A stretch of 64,000 nt of DNA, taken from Calocera cornea HHB12733 (taxonomy: Eukaryota; Basidiomycota; Dacrymycetes; Dacrymycetales; Dacrymycetaceae). Numbering within the stretch: the stretch's first letter is position 1; each line of letters opens with the position of its first letter. The translations under genes and the position numbers were made by a program. A model generated the notes under the pieces. The model worked only from the letters and a program-made list of their open reading frames with translations, was not told the DNA's origin and did not search any database. The stretch covers positions 1 to 64,000 of the forward strand of contig KV423940.1 in NCBI GenBank assembly GCA_001632435.1. Direction: 5' to 3'. This document shows, in pieces, positions 32,431-43,559 of the stretch.

Positions 32431-33168
32431 AAAAATCATGACCATCCGGTGCGTATTGCTGTTCCACATGTCAATCGGAGATGCTCACGGTGTGGTCAAC
32501 GGTGCAGTCAACTTACACAAGTGGGGAATTCTTCTCTCAGGCCCTGTTGGGAAGTAATCTCTCGGGAGAAAGGGTTGGGCTGGACACGGAGCTGACAGAT
32601 GACGATCCTTACTTCCGTTCGAACGTTCCTTCCCATATCTTCGCAGCCATCACTTACAGCCCATTCTAGCGCCAGCGACACTGGCCGAAGTGATTGCCAA
32701 CCAGACCTTCAGGAGTGATTCCATGGAATCAAAGCAGCGGCCAATCTGAATAGACCATGGTGAATGGAGATTCGGGGAATGAGCCCTCGAGCCCATAAAT
32801 GAAGATGGGAGTCTTCACGACGGGGTGCTACAGAAGATGGCGAACGTCAAAGAGAGAGAGCATTAGACAAAACAGTTGATATGAGAGTGATCGTGCGGTA
32901 GAGTATGAGAAGCAACTGACAACATCAGGGAATATCGTTCGCCTTGTGGACTGGGAAGTTTGGAATGTTCCAGTAGGATGTGAGCTGGTCATCGGAGAAT
33001 CGGTAGTCCTGTACTCTCATTGGTGCGTCTCCAGGAAGATGCAGGGACCCTCGACTCGCGACCGGCGCCTCTTTCAGCCGCGCACAGTCTGTGTCATATA
33101 AACAGCCCACGGTCACCTTGTCAGCTTCTCGTGGGTGTTGATTGGCGACTTGAGCGTCGTGCGCAACA
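32431..33168. promoter_or_regulatory. Intergenic region upstream of the NAD+ synthetase gene
   Basis: About 740 bp, AT-richer than the neighbouring gene. No gene was recognised. Confidence 0.4.
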
Positions 33169-35808
33169 ATGGGTCACCATATCACTGTCGCAACGTGCGT
33201 GTTTGCGTAAATGATGATACTTTTCGACTGACATGTCCGCAGTTGGTAGGTCCTTGGTTACGGAACGCGCGGTCGCATGCTGACTCGACTGCAGCTCGTT
33301 GAATCAGTGGGCTTTGGACTTCCAGGTATGCCCACACTCATTGTTGTAATATTGGCATTGATGAACCTCACTCCAGGGAAACTATGAGCGCATCCTTGCG
33401 AGTATTGTGCTTGCCAAAGAGAAGGGAGCGTCGTTGCGTGTGGGGCCTGAACTGGAGATCCCGTACGTGGCACAGTCGCGTGCTTACACAGTGTACTGAC
33501 CCTCAGTAGCGGATATGGATGTCTGGATCATTTCCTTGAGGGTACGTTTACTGCTCTTTGAATGAAATAAGACGCTGACGCGTCCTGAAGGGGATACCGT
33601 TCTGCACTCATGGGAAATCCTCGCGAAGTTGCTCACATCCGACGTGACGAACGACATACTGTGCGATGTTGGCATGCCTGTCGTGCACAAGAACGTCAAC
33701 TACAACTGCCGCGTCATCATATACAACAGGAAGGTACTGCTCATTCGGCCCAAGATGTGGCTGGCGAATGATGGCAACTATCGCGAGTTGCGGTACTTCA
33801 CGCCTTGGAGGAAGCATCGTCAGACGGAGGAATTCTGGTTGCCCAGAATGATCAAGACCATCACTGGACAGGTCAGTATATACTAGCACACGATCTCTGG
33901 CATGGCTGACCACCTCTCACCAGACGACTGTTCCCTTTGGTGATGCCGTTGTGAGCACGTATGACACCTGCATTGGAGTCGAGTTGTGCGAGGAGCTGTT
34001 CACGCCAGCAAGGTGCGTCTCGTTGCGCTCTACACTCGTGCCCTACTCATCATATGGTTAGTCCGCACATAGACATGGGTCTCGATGGTGTCGAGATCTT
34101 TACGAATTCCTCCGGATCGCACCACGAGCTGCGCAAGCTGTACACGCGTATCGATTTGATCAAGGAGGCTACGGAAAAGCTCGGCGGCATTTACCTGTAT
34201 GCCAATCAGCAAGGATGCGATGGAGACCGTCTGTACTACGACGGTTGTGCGATGATCGCCGTCAATGGCAAGATTGTTGCTCAGGGTAGCCAATTCAGCT
34301 TGAACGACGTGGAGGTGGTTACCGCTACGATCGATATTGAGGATGTGCGGGCTTATCGGAAGCGGAGCAGCAGGAGCCAGCAAGCTGCGGAGAGCCCGAA
34401 GTACCAGAGGATCGAGGTTCCCACCGCTCTATCGACTGAGAGTTTTGGTGCTTACGACTATGTGGGGCCGGAGAGGCCTTTCGAGATCAGGTACCATTTG
34501 CCGGAAGAGGAGATTGCGTGCGTATGCTGCTTTCTGCTGCCTAGTCAAGGGCTGATGAGGCGATACAGGCTGGGACCCGCTTGTTGGCTGTGGGACTACC
34601 TTCGTCGTTCCCGCACTCAAGGTTACTTCGTGCCGCTCAGTGGTGGTATCGACAGCTGCGCAACATCAGTCATAGTGTACAGCATGTGTCGGCTTGTCGC
34701 ACAGGCTGCAACCAACGCCGACAAGCAAGTAATTGCCGATGCACGACGCATTGTTGGGGAGCCAGATGACTCGAGCTACATCCCTTCGGACCCAAGAGAA
34801 TTTTGCAAGCGCATCTTCCACACCTGCTACATGGGTACGGAGAACTCCAGTATCGAGACGCGCAAGCGCGCCAAGGATCTTTCCGAGGCGATTGGCAGTT
34901 ACCACGTTGATTTGAACATGGACATCATCGTTACGGCTGTCCGCAACCTGTTCGGTCTGGTCACCGGCATCAAGCCACAATTCAAGGTTCACGGTGGCTC
35001 GAACGCCGAGAACCTGGCTCTACAGAATATCCAAGCCCGCTTGCGCATGGTTTTGGCTTACATGTTCGCTCAGCTTTTGCCGTTTGTTCGTGGACGAAAT
35101 GGAGGTCTGCTGGTACTCGGAAGTGCTAATGTTGATGAAAGGTACGTTGTTTGTTTGTACCTGTATTTCCCTCATACTCATCTTACTATAGTCTGCGTGG
35201 CTATCTGACCAAGTACGACTGCTCGTCCGCCGATGTCAATCCGATCGGTGCGATCAGCAAGACCGATCTGAAGAAGTTCATCAAGTATGCGCAGACCGCG
35301 TTCGATCTCCCCATCCTTGAAAGCTTCCTGGACGCTGTGCCCACGGCAGAGCTCGAGCCCATCACCGAAACCTACGTCCAGTCGGACGAGGCCGATATGG
35401 GTATGACGTACGAGGAGCTCTCCATATACGGTCGCCTGCGCAAGGTGGAGCACCTCGGCCCCTACAGTGTGTTTATGAAGCTGGTTCGTGAATGGGGCGA
35501 CCGCTTGTCTCCGACACAGATTGCGGAGAAGGTCAAGCTGTTCTTCTTTGAGCATGCCAGAAACCGCCACAAGATGACGACTCTGACGCCGTCATACCAT
35601 GCGGTACGCTCGCCTTGCTCAATGCAATCCTCGTGCATGGCTCACATCATCCCAGGAGTCTTACAGCCCAGATGATAACCGGTTCGACCTCCGTCCGTTC
35701 TTATACCCCTCCCGCTTCCCATTCCAGTTCGCGAAAATCGACGAAACGGCTGCCAAGCTGCCAGATCGCTCCGCGAATCCAGGTCCCGAGAAGGCCAAGG
35801 TAGAATGA
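33169..35808 (+). CDS. QNS1: Glutamine-dependent NAD+ synthetase
   Basis: About ten exons, starting with a 26-nt exon (33169-33194, MGHHITVA). The N-terminal nitrilase-type glutaminase shows its triad: Glu in [16 protein letters not shown], Lys in [20 protein letters not shown] and Cys in [11 protein letters not shown]. The synthetase half has the ATP loop [13 protein letters not shown] and the family segments [45 protein letters not shown] and [12 protein letters not shown]. The enzyme makes NAD+ from deamido-NAD+ using ATP and ammonia channelled from glutamine, the last step of NAD synthesis. The whole core is intact. A Ser/Arg insert ([15 protein letters not shown]) separates the halves, as in other eukaryotic forms. 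The acceptor of exon 2 was chosen at 33294 because it restores SLNQWALDF. It converges with SEC6, 107 bp apart. Confidence 0.93.
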
Positions 35809-35915
35809 GAACTGTACATTTATTAACCCTCAGCGTGATAGGGTAACAGAAGGTGTATCAGTACATAATGGCTACAAGGGAAATGTCCAACATGAGATAG
35901 AGATGCGGTCCGCGA

Positions 35916-38349
35916 TTACGCCCTCAGATTTGCAACAACGTTCTGGATGTTTGCAAACGCGCTCTGGCCAGTGATGCGGTTCATGATTGTCGGTTCTGGC
36001 GCTATGAGGGCGTGAGGAGATGTACAACTGGACCATATGATGTACTCACGTTCAGTCAGCTTCTCTTCCTTTACTTTCCGCTTAATGCTCTCCATGACCT
36101 CGTTCACGTCTGACCTGCTGAGATCGTCCCTCGCCTTCATCAGCGCCTCTACAAACGACAGGTTCGGCCCATGCTTCTTTGCAAAGTTCCAAAAGTCCAA
36201 GAAGACGAGTTTCTTGGAGGCGGTCAGCATGGCCAGTATGAGCTCGACGACCTCAAAGTTGGCCTCGAGCTCCTTGGGCTGCTTGAACACGCTGAAGAAG
36301 GTGAAGACCTCGCTGATGTCGTCGCGTATGCGGTCTGCGGACATGGGCATCTGGAGCTTTGAGCACCGGCGGAGGGCGGTGAGGTAGGTCGTGAGGAAGG
36401 TGTCGATGAGGTCCTCGACGAGGAGGTCGAGGATGAACGGGTTCAGGTACGGCTGGTAGTCGTTCATGTAGTCCCGCATCGTCTCGACGATCTGGGTCAT
36501 GACGCCGCCGTACCAGGCTGCGCCGAAGAGGGCGCGCGTGGCAGGCTTGAGGTCGTTCATGATCAGGTCGATGATCGTCTGCGTGCACTTCTTGGCCACG
36601 TCGAGGTAGCCGTCCATGGCCTCGTTCAGCCGGTCGGCGATGACGACCTTGTACTTCTCGCTGACGAGGGGCTCGAGGCGGGCCGAGAGGGCCTCGGCAA
36701 AGTCCGCGCACTTGATCTGGTCGTTCGCCAGGGCGATGATGTACTCGCCGAGGCCGGGGGGCACCTCGTCGGGCTTCTCGCTCTGTTTCCTGAACTCCTG
36801 GTCGACGAGCTTGAGCCACTGCTCCTGCGTGCGGCGCATGACGCGGCTGCTCTCGCTGACGACGCTGGCGAGGACGCTTCCCTGCCCGGAGTCGGCCGCG
36901 AGGTCCGCCTGCTGGTTCACCATCTGGAACATGATGACCGCGCCCTGCATGCCGTAGAGGCCCTCGCTGTCGACCTCGGGCGGCTGCTCGCGCGCGGTGA
37001 AGTCGCGCAGCTCGGTGCGCATGAGGTTCGCGGTCCACTCGTCCATCTTGCCGATGATCAGCTTCAGGTAGTCGTCGATCAGCCCTTGCTCCTTGCCGTC
37101 CAGCAGGGGCGGGGTGATGAGCTCCGCGGGGATGCCAAGCTCCTTCATGTTCGTTTTGTAGTCCTTGACCCACGCGTGCAGCTGGAGGAGCACGCTCGCC
37201 TCTGGCCCCGTCTCGAGCAGCTCGACCAGCACGCTGTTGAGCGACTTGTGGTACGCGCGCACGTAGTAGTTGAACACCTCGTAGTCCGGCGGGAACAGCG
37301 GGGCGACGTCGTCCTGTATGCGCACGAGGTCCTGGTACATCCACTGCAGGTTGTCCAGGAACGCGCCGGGCGCATCCCGGTCCTGCATGTACGCGGTGGT
37401 GAACGCCTCCTGGATCGAGCCGCTGATCTGTGTCATCATCTTCGAGCGGTAGTTCTTGATCACGCGCGCGTTGGCCTGCATCGACTTGAACTTGGCCGCA
37501 GCGTCCACGTTCGCCATCTTCTTCACTAGCCGGATCGCCATCGCCTACCCAGAGAGTGAGCATGCCGCATGTATGCGCCTGGACGGGCCAAAACGCACCT
37601 TCTCGTCCTCCCTCCCCTCCACCTCGGCAATCTTGATCAGTTTCACCACGACCGCCGGCTGGCCCGCCCTGACCAGCCCAAGCACATTCCGGGCGAGCAC
37701 CATCAGATACTCATCAAACGCGTCAATGGTCCCATTAAGCCTCTCGAAGTACCTGGCCAGCGTCTGCCGCGCGTCCGCGCTCGCCTTCTTCGCCTGGTGC
37801 AGCGTCTGGTTGCGGAATGCCTCCAGTTGGGTGATCTGGTAGTGCATGGGCAGGAGGTGGGGCGAGGGGCCGAGCGGGTCGTCCCGCGCTGAGGCGAGCT
37901 GGTGCTCGAGCGTGTCGAGCTTGGTGTACATCTCGGACAGGTTCGAGACCATCTCCTCTGTGAGGGAGAAGTTGCGGTGTATGACTGACATCTGCCGGCC
38001 AGTCCCGGTCAACAACCACAGCGACAGAGAATACATGCATGGCACTGACCCAGCTGATCTGGTCAAACTCGCCCACCTTGATGGACGGGTCCTGGCACAT
38101 AAAGTGGACATTGGCCATCTCGTCCTTGATAGCCTGGATGTTATTGCGCGTGGCCATGAGCTTCCTGAGCCCGTCGCGGGTGGCCTCGAGCTGGTCCTTG
38201 ACGCCGCTCTTGAGCTTGACGTTTATGCTCGCCTTCTCCTTCTCGAGCCGCTTGCGGAAGGCGGCGATCTTGAGCAGGTCGTCGGGGGACTTGAGCAGCT
38301 CGCCCACCGCATGCGCGGCCGAGACGGGCTGCGGCGTCACGAGGGACAT
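35916..38349 (-). CDS. SEC6: Exocyst complex subunit SEC6
   Basis: Four exons, 38050-38349, 37599-37991, 36050-37544 and 35916-36001, give exactly 758 codons (757 residues), the usual size of Sec6. Family segments include HFMCQDPSIKVGEFDQI near the N-terminus, AVVVKLIKIAEVEGREDEK, WVKDYKTNMKELGIP, ARALFGAAWYGG-like TRALFGAAWYGGVMTQIVE, FILDLLVEDLIDTFLTTYL and IRDDISEVFTFF. Sec6 is a core subunit of the octameric exocyst, which tethers secretory vesicles at growth sites such as hyphal tips. The N-terminal third is predicted coiled-coil (RKRLEKEKASINVKLKSGV and following). The gene is divergent from ERV1, with 290 bp between the ATGs. Confidence 0.92.
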
Positions 38350-38639
38350 CCTCCCCGGCTGGTAGTGTGGATGAGCCGCAGCGAGTGCGGGTGCGACAAG
38401 GAGGACAAGGAGGAGCGTGCGGTCAGTCGCGCATACCCGCGCTCTCAAGAGTGGTTACCCAGTTACCTGTGCGCCCGCGGTGCTCCGGTGCTTCTGCATC
38501 GCCACCTAGGGCCACCCTACGGACCCACGGCGACCGGATTATTAGCAAGCACCGCTCGCCCTCTGTCGCTGGGTGCTGCTTGGCGCTTGTTGCTCGCCTC
38601 CTTGCCTGGACAGCACTACTCGGAAAGGAAAGTGCGGCG

Positions 38640-39263
38640 ATGACAGGACAGCCCGAAGCGTCGACCTCGACCTCCGCAGCCCCGCCCGCGCGCCCCCGCC
38701 TGCCCCCGGGGATGGTGCTAGGCCCGGACGGCAAGCCGTGCAAAGCGTGCAACTCGCTCCGCAGCATGCGCCTCGCCACCTCCGCCCTCTCCAAGCGCCC
38801 CTCTGCCTCCGCCTCCGCCTCGCACTCCCCGCCAACACCGTCAGCTTCAACCCCCGCCGCAGCCGCAGCCGCATTCGGACTCCTCACCGCCGGCAGCCTG
38901 CTCGCGGACGACCCGCACCGCGCGCACTGCCCGCCGGACTCGGAGCAGCTCGGCCGCGCCACCTGGACGTTCCTGCACACCGCAGCCGCGTACTACCCGC
39001 CCTCGCCCACCGCCGCCCACCAGCAGCACATGCTCGCCCTGCTCCACGCCCTGCCCACGCTCTACCCCTGCGCGCACTGCGCCCAGCACCTCGGGGCCGA
39101 GATCCAGCGCCGGCCGCCCGACGTCAGCGGCAGGGAGGGCGTGAGCCGCTGGCTGTGCGACGTGCACAATGAGGTCAATGGGCGGCTTGGGAAGCCCGTG
39201 TTTGACTGTGCGCGCGTCCTGGAGCGGTGGAGGGACGGCCCGACGGATGGCAGCTGTGATTGA
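38640..39263 (+). CDS. ERV1: Mitochondrial FAD-linked sulfhydryl oxidase ERV1
   Basis: Intronless, 207 residues. The N-terminal shuttle Cys pair is in GKPCKACNSLRSM, followed by an Ala/Ser/Pro-rich spacer and the ERV/ALR core: LGRATWTFLHTAAAYYP, the redox pair YPCAHCAQHL, WLCDVHNEVNGRLGKPVFDC (FAD-binding His/Asn and the structural C-x16-C pair). Erv1 reoxidises Mia40 in the intermembrane space and passes the electrons to cytochrome c, which drives import of Cys-rich proteins. The active-site pair CAHC differs from the CxxC filling of animal ALR but keeps both Cys. No cleavable presequence is seen, as expected. The upstream open frame from 38367 is treated as noncoding because the family start is at 38640. 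Confidence 0.9.
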   Translation: MTGQPEASTSTSAAPPARPRLPPGMVLGPDGKPCKACNSLRSMRLATSALSKRPSASASASHSPPTPSASTPAAAAAAFGLLTAGSLLADDPHRAHCPPDSEQLGRATWTFLHTAAAYYPPSPTAAHQQHMLALLHALPTLYPCAHCAQHLGAEIQRRPPDVSGREGVSRWLCDVHNEVNGRLGKPVFDCARVLERWRDGPTDGSCD

Positions 39264-39429
39264 ACCGGGCGTCGGCGGGAGTGGGCGGCGGTCTGCCAGA
39301 CGAGACGAGATTGGCGCCCGGAAGTGGGAGTGCGGGCATTTGTATTCGACTCAAGCTCGGGCGAGTAGACCACTCTACAGTGTACCCCTAATAGCACAAC
39401 TCAACCCGCTCTCCCCTTTGCCCAACATC

Positions 39430-41235
39430 CTACAGCTCAACCTCCTCGACCCTCCTCCTCTTCCCCGTCTCCCGCTCCTCTCCGCCCCCAACTCGCGCGA
39501 GCGCCTCCCGCGTCTTCTTCCTCCCCGCGCTCTTGGCTCCCGGCCGGTCCTTAGGTCCCGGCAGCACGCCCGGCTCGGGCTCTTCGCCGTACTTCGGCAG
39601 GAGAAGGAGCGCCGCGTGCAGGTCGAGCTGCTTCACCTGGTCTGCGGTGGCTGCAGGAGCCAGTGCCGTGTCAGTTTTGAATTGGACTTCCGCGCAAAGG
39701 AAGGAGAGACGCGCGCACCCTCGTGCACACACCGGTTCGCCCCCTGCAGAAGGGCCGAGCGCCCCCCACCCCGCGGGACAAGGGCGAGTCCCCCCCGGTC
39801 CCACCCCTCCCACAGCGCGAGCCGCACGTCCACCCCAGCCCCATCCTGTTCGTACGCCGGCCAGCCGGCGTCCAGGGACACCCAGACCTGGCGCCCCGAG
39901 GCGTGGAAGTCGAGGATCGGTTTTCCTAGGTCTAGCGCTCTTGGCTGCGGCGGCTCTGTTTCCGGCGAGGGGAAGGGGAGGTAGAGCAGGGCCGAGCAGC
40001 TGCTTCGTGTCAGCCGAAAACTGTCCAGGGAGGGAATGGGAGGAGGGCGTACCCAACGAGGGAGAAGAGGATGATGTGCTCGTCGCCTGCTGAGAGCGCA
40101 GCCAGCTTCTGAACGACGAAGACGACGTCCTCCTCCGGGCTCGTCACTTCCACCAGCGTGCCTTTCTGGCCCCAGCTGTCCTCCCCCGCATCCTCCTCCC
40201 CCTGCGCCTGCTCCACCACCGCCGCGGCCGCCTCTGCTACCGCATCCCCCTCCCCCTCCTTCCCCTCCTCGCCCGGGGCCACCGACCCGCCCCCACCGCC
40301 CTTCCCCTGCTGCCCCTTCCCCTTCCTCGCCCTCCTCACAGGCTTCATGCGCACAAATGGGCGCGCAGCAGCTTCGTACGCCACTTTTTGGAGGAGCTGC
40401 GCGGTGGGCCAGTCCCAGATGAAGAGGTGGGGCTCGCCCCCGCCTGAGAGGAGGGTGCGGGGGGAGAAGGGCGGGATGAGCAGGGCGGAGACGTATCTGC
40501 CGTGCCGTACCACCACATATCAGCTTGCGTTCCCCAGGAGAGGGAGGAGGAGGAAGGAGCGCGCACCTCCGGTGTCCGAACAGGAACTGCTCAATGACGA
40601 AGCTCTGCGGGTACCGGCTCACGCGGATATGCTCGTCCCGGTCGCCGGTGATGATATGCCTCCCGTCTAGAGAAAGCTGGAGCGCGGTGATGATGCTCAC
40701 GTGGCCTAGGAGGAGCTCGCCCCCCGACGGCTTGTCGGAGGTGCTGGGCTGGCGTTGGGGTGGCTCGGAGGTGCTGGGAAGGGCGGGAGCGGGGGGAGGG
40801 TGCAGCGGGTAGCGGAATACATCGCCGAATTTGTCGGCGACGACGAGCGTGGACGGGTTCGCGAATGTGATTGATGTTGCGCGTTTCGGGAGCTCTCTGT
40901 GTCTCATGAGCAAAGTCCTTGGATGGGAGGAGGGGGAGGATGAGCGCACCGGGTGCTGAGTACTTTGAGCCCCTCCCGCTGCCGGACCACCAGCTTCTTG
41001 TTGTCCGCTGTGGTCACGATATGCTCGAAGGATTCGTCCACCGCCAGCACCCGGATGGGCAGGGTCGTGTCCTCTTCCGCGAGGAGCTCGCCCGACCTGG
41101 TCAGACGTCAGCATTTCCCCGCCGACGCGGTGCAATGGAGACGTACGAAGCGTGCAGCAGCTGCAGCCACGGTCCTGCGGCGAGGACCGCATACGGGTCG
41201 CCGACGACGAGGTTTGTTACAGGATAGGGCGGCAT
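39430..41235 (-). CDS. TRM82: tRNA (guanine-N7) methyltransferase non-catalytic subunit
   Basis: Six exons, 41147-41235, 40950-41096, 40567-40902, 40053-40496, 39719-39999 and 39430-39650, give exactly 506 codons (505 residues). WD40 segments follow the Trm82/WDR4 pattern: RVLAVDESFEHIVTTADNKK, TLVVADKFGDVFRYPL, LLLGHVSIITALQLSLDGRH, IITGDRDEHIRVSRYPQ, IEQFLFGHRRYVSALLIPPF and LLSGGGEPHLFIWDW. Trm82 stabilises the methyltransferase Trm8 in the complex that makes m7G46 in tRNA. A Lys/Gly/Glu/Ala-rich low-complexity insert (about 40140-40350) interrupts the propeller, and the C-terminus is basic (GAKSAGRKKTREAL). The Met at 41235 is preferred; an in-frame upstream Met at 41322 would add a hydrophobic stretch not expected here. 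It is divergent from COQ6. Confidence 0.85.
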
Positions 41236-41423
41236 CCCTGTGGGTGCTCTTTTGAAGTGTTGAGGAGGAGGAAGGGAGGGCCCCAAAGCGACGACGAGAA
41301 TGACAAGCCACGTGATTTCCATAATTTTGGCTGTCAGGCGTCGCGATCGATCGGCCGGACGCGGGATGGGATGAGCGCCGCTGCTTCTGTCTGAGCGCAT
41401 TCAGCACCTTCTCAAACGGCAGC

Positions 41424-43247
41424 ATGCGTCCTTCCATCGCCCGGCGCATACGGCCCCACACCGTCTCACAACGACGAACAAGATATATGCCCGTCGCCCT
41501 ATGTCGCTCGCGAGGGTACGCGACCGAAGCCTCCACCGCAACAGCCCAAGACTACGACATCGTCATCGTCGGCGGTGGCCCGGCCGGGCTCGCCCTCGCC
41601 GGTGCGCTCGCCCACTCGCCCGCGATATACGAGACGGCGAAGATCGCGCTTGTCGAGGCGGGGAGTCTGGAGAAGACCAGGGCGTGGAGCATGGGCGAGG
41701 GGGAGTACAGCAACCGGGTCAGCTCGATCACCAATGTCTCCCGCCACTTCCTCCAAGGTGCGCCGTGTCTTCCTTCCTAGCTAGGCTTGGCCTGAACAAC
41801 GGTAGCGATCGGCGCATGGGACCACCTCGACACATCGCGCACCGCACCCGTGGAGGAGATCCAAGCGTGGGACGGCCTCTCCTCGGCCCGCATCACCTTC
41901 TCCACCACCGACATCCCCGCCTCCTCCCAGCACGCGCGCCCCCTCCAAATGGCCACAATGGTAGAGAACCTCAACCTGCAGCGCGCCCTCCTCCGCCTCC
42001 TCTCTACAAAGCCCGCCGTGCACCTGCTCGACAACGTCAAGGTGTCCTCCATCTCCCGTGCCTCCTCAGACGCAGACGCAGAGGCACAGGCACAGGCAGA
42101 CGACTACCCGCGGATCACCCTCTCGGACGGCCGGGCCCTGTGCGCCCGCCTCCTAATCGGCGCAGACGGGCACTCCTCCCCCGTCCGCTCATACGCCCAG
42201 ATCGCCTCCTACGGCTGGCAGTACCCCACGCACGCCGTGGTAGCCACCTTGGAGCACCGCGCGCACCCGCTGGGCCAGCCCAACACCGCCGCCTTCCAGC
42301 GCTTCCTCGCCACGGGGCCGATCGCCTTCCTCCCTCTCTCACCCACGGCGTCCTCCCTCGTGTGGAGCACCAAGCCGCAGTACGCCGCGGCCCTGCGCGC
42401 GCTCGACCCCGCCGCGCTCGGCACATACATCAACGCGGCCTTCCGCCTCCCGCCCGTGTCCCTCTCCTACCTCTACTCAGTCCTGCTCGAGGCGCACGAG
42501 TCCGGCTCCCCGCTCACTCCCCAACAAGCAGCAGAAGAAGTCGCCTTCCGCGAGCGCTCCCACGGCATCTCCCCGCACACCGCCCAATCGAGCAGCACCA
42601 CAGCCGCAGTCGGCATCCCGGACTCGGACGCCGACTCCTTCCCCCCGCTCATCACGGGTATCCAGCAGGGCACCGTGGCGGGCTTCCCCCTCCGGCTCAT
42701 GCACGCCGATGCGTACCTCGGCTCTTCTGCAGAGGGGAGGGGGCGGACAGTGCTCGTAGGCGATGCGGCGCACAACGTGCACCCGCTCGCGGGGCAGGGG
42801 CTCAACATGGGTCTGGCCGACGTGGCCGAGCTGGTTAGGTGCATAGAGGCGGGAGTGCTCACCGGCGCCGACATAGGGCAAGGGACAACCCTCCAACCCT
42901 ATGCGCGGAATCGCTACCTGGCGAACCACGCACTGCTGAGCGTCACAGACAAGCTGCACAAGCTGTACAGTGTCGAGAGTGGCCCCGTGGTATGGGCCAG
43001 AAGCGCGGGCCTGGAGATCATCAACGAGCTCTTTGCTGTCAAGGGCGCGATCATGGCTTCTGCGGGGGCGGCGCGGGAAGAGCCGGACGCCGGCAGGGCC
43101 GCGATGCGCTTTGCGGCCGATGCCGTGGAGGTGGGGGCGAGCACGCTGCATGGGGCTAGGGTGCTGCTCACGGGACTGGGCACGTTGGCCGGCACGGCCG
43201 CGGGGAGAGCAATAGGCAATCTGATTACGAGTGCTGGGAAGCGGTAG
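41424..43247 (+). CDS. COQ6: Ubiquinone biosynthesis FAD monooxygenase COQ6
   Basis: Two exons, 41424-41757 and 41806-43247, give 592 codons (591 residues). The N-terminus (MRPSIARRIRPHTVSQRRTR then YMPVALCRSRGYATEAS) is Arg-rich with no acids, as in a mitochondrial presequence. Motifs of the UbiH/COQ6 flavin monooxygenases are present: DYDIVIVGGGPAGLALAGAL (FAD Rossmann), RLLIGADGHSSPVR (DG motif) and VLVGDAAHNVHPLAGQGLNM (second FAD motif). Coq6 hydroxylates the benzoquinone ring at C5 on the matrix side of the inner membrane. It is longer than yeast Coq6 (about 480 residues); the extra length is mostly in Ala/Pro/Ser-rich loops such as the stretch around 42480-42640. Confidence 0.92.
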
Positions 43248-43559
43248 CCTAATGTAATGTATGCCCATATTGGGCAAAGTATATATACGAAAGCGGAATA
43301 AACAGTATCCTAGGGTAAAGGACAATGTACGATAAGGGGTAAGGACTCGGAACGAAACGGGAAGAATACACAGGGTATGATACAACACATGTACAGGGCA
43401 TGTACAGAGAGCAGTCCGTGGTCACAGACCGGGGTAGGGTATAGTAGTGGTACACGAGCGCGCGGCGCTCACCCGACAGTACGAACCCGAAATAGGAACA
43501 GAGAAGGAGGAAAGGCATCGCGGTCGTGACTGAGAACGAGGAGTATCTAGGCAGAGCGA
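43248..43559. other. Convergent intergenic region
   Basis: 312 bp between the stop of COQ6 and the stop of the minus-strand gene. AT-richer, probably two overlapping 3' untranslated regions; nothing else was seen. Confidence 0.45.

Noticed and set aside
36253..37563. 436-codon minus-strand frame inside SEC6
   Set aside because: It is the same strand but a shifted frame of the SEC6 exon, Arg/Pro/Ala-rich and without family patterns.
38367..38639. N-terminal extension of ERV1
   Set aside because: The frame is open upstream, but the sequence is unlike any ERV1 and overlaps the SEC6 promoter; the family start fits 38640.
41501..42838. 445-codon plus-strand frame
   Set aside because: Shifted frame of COQ6, Pro/Arg-rich; the COQ6 frame carries all three FAD motifs.
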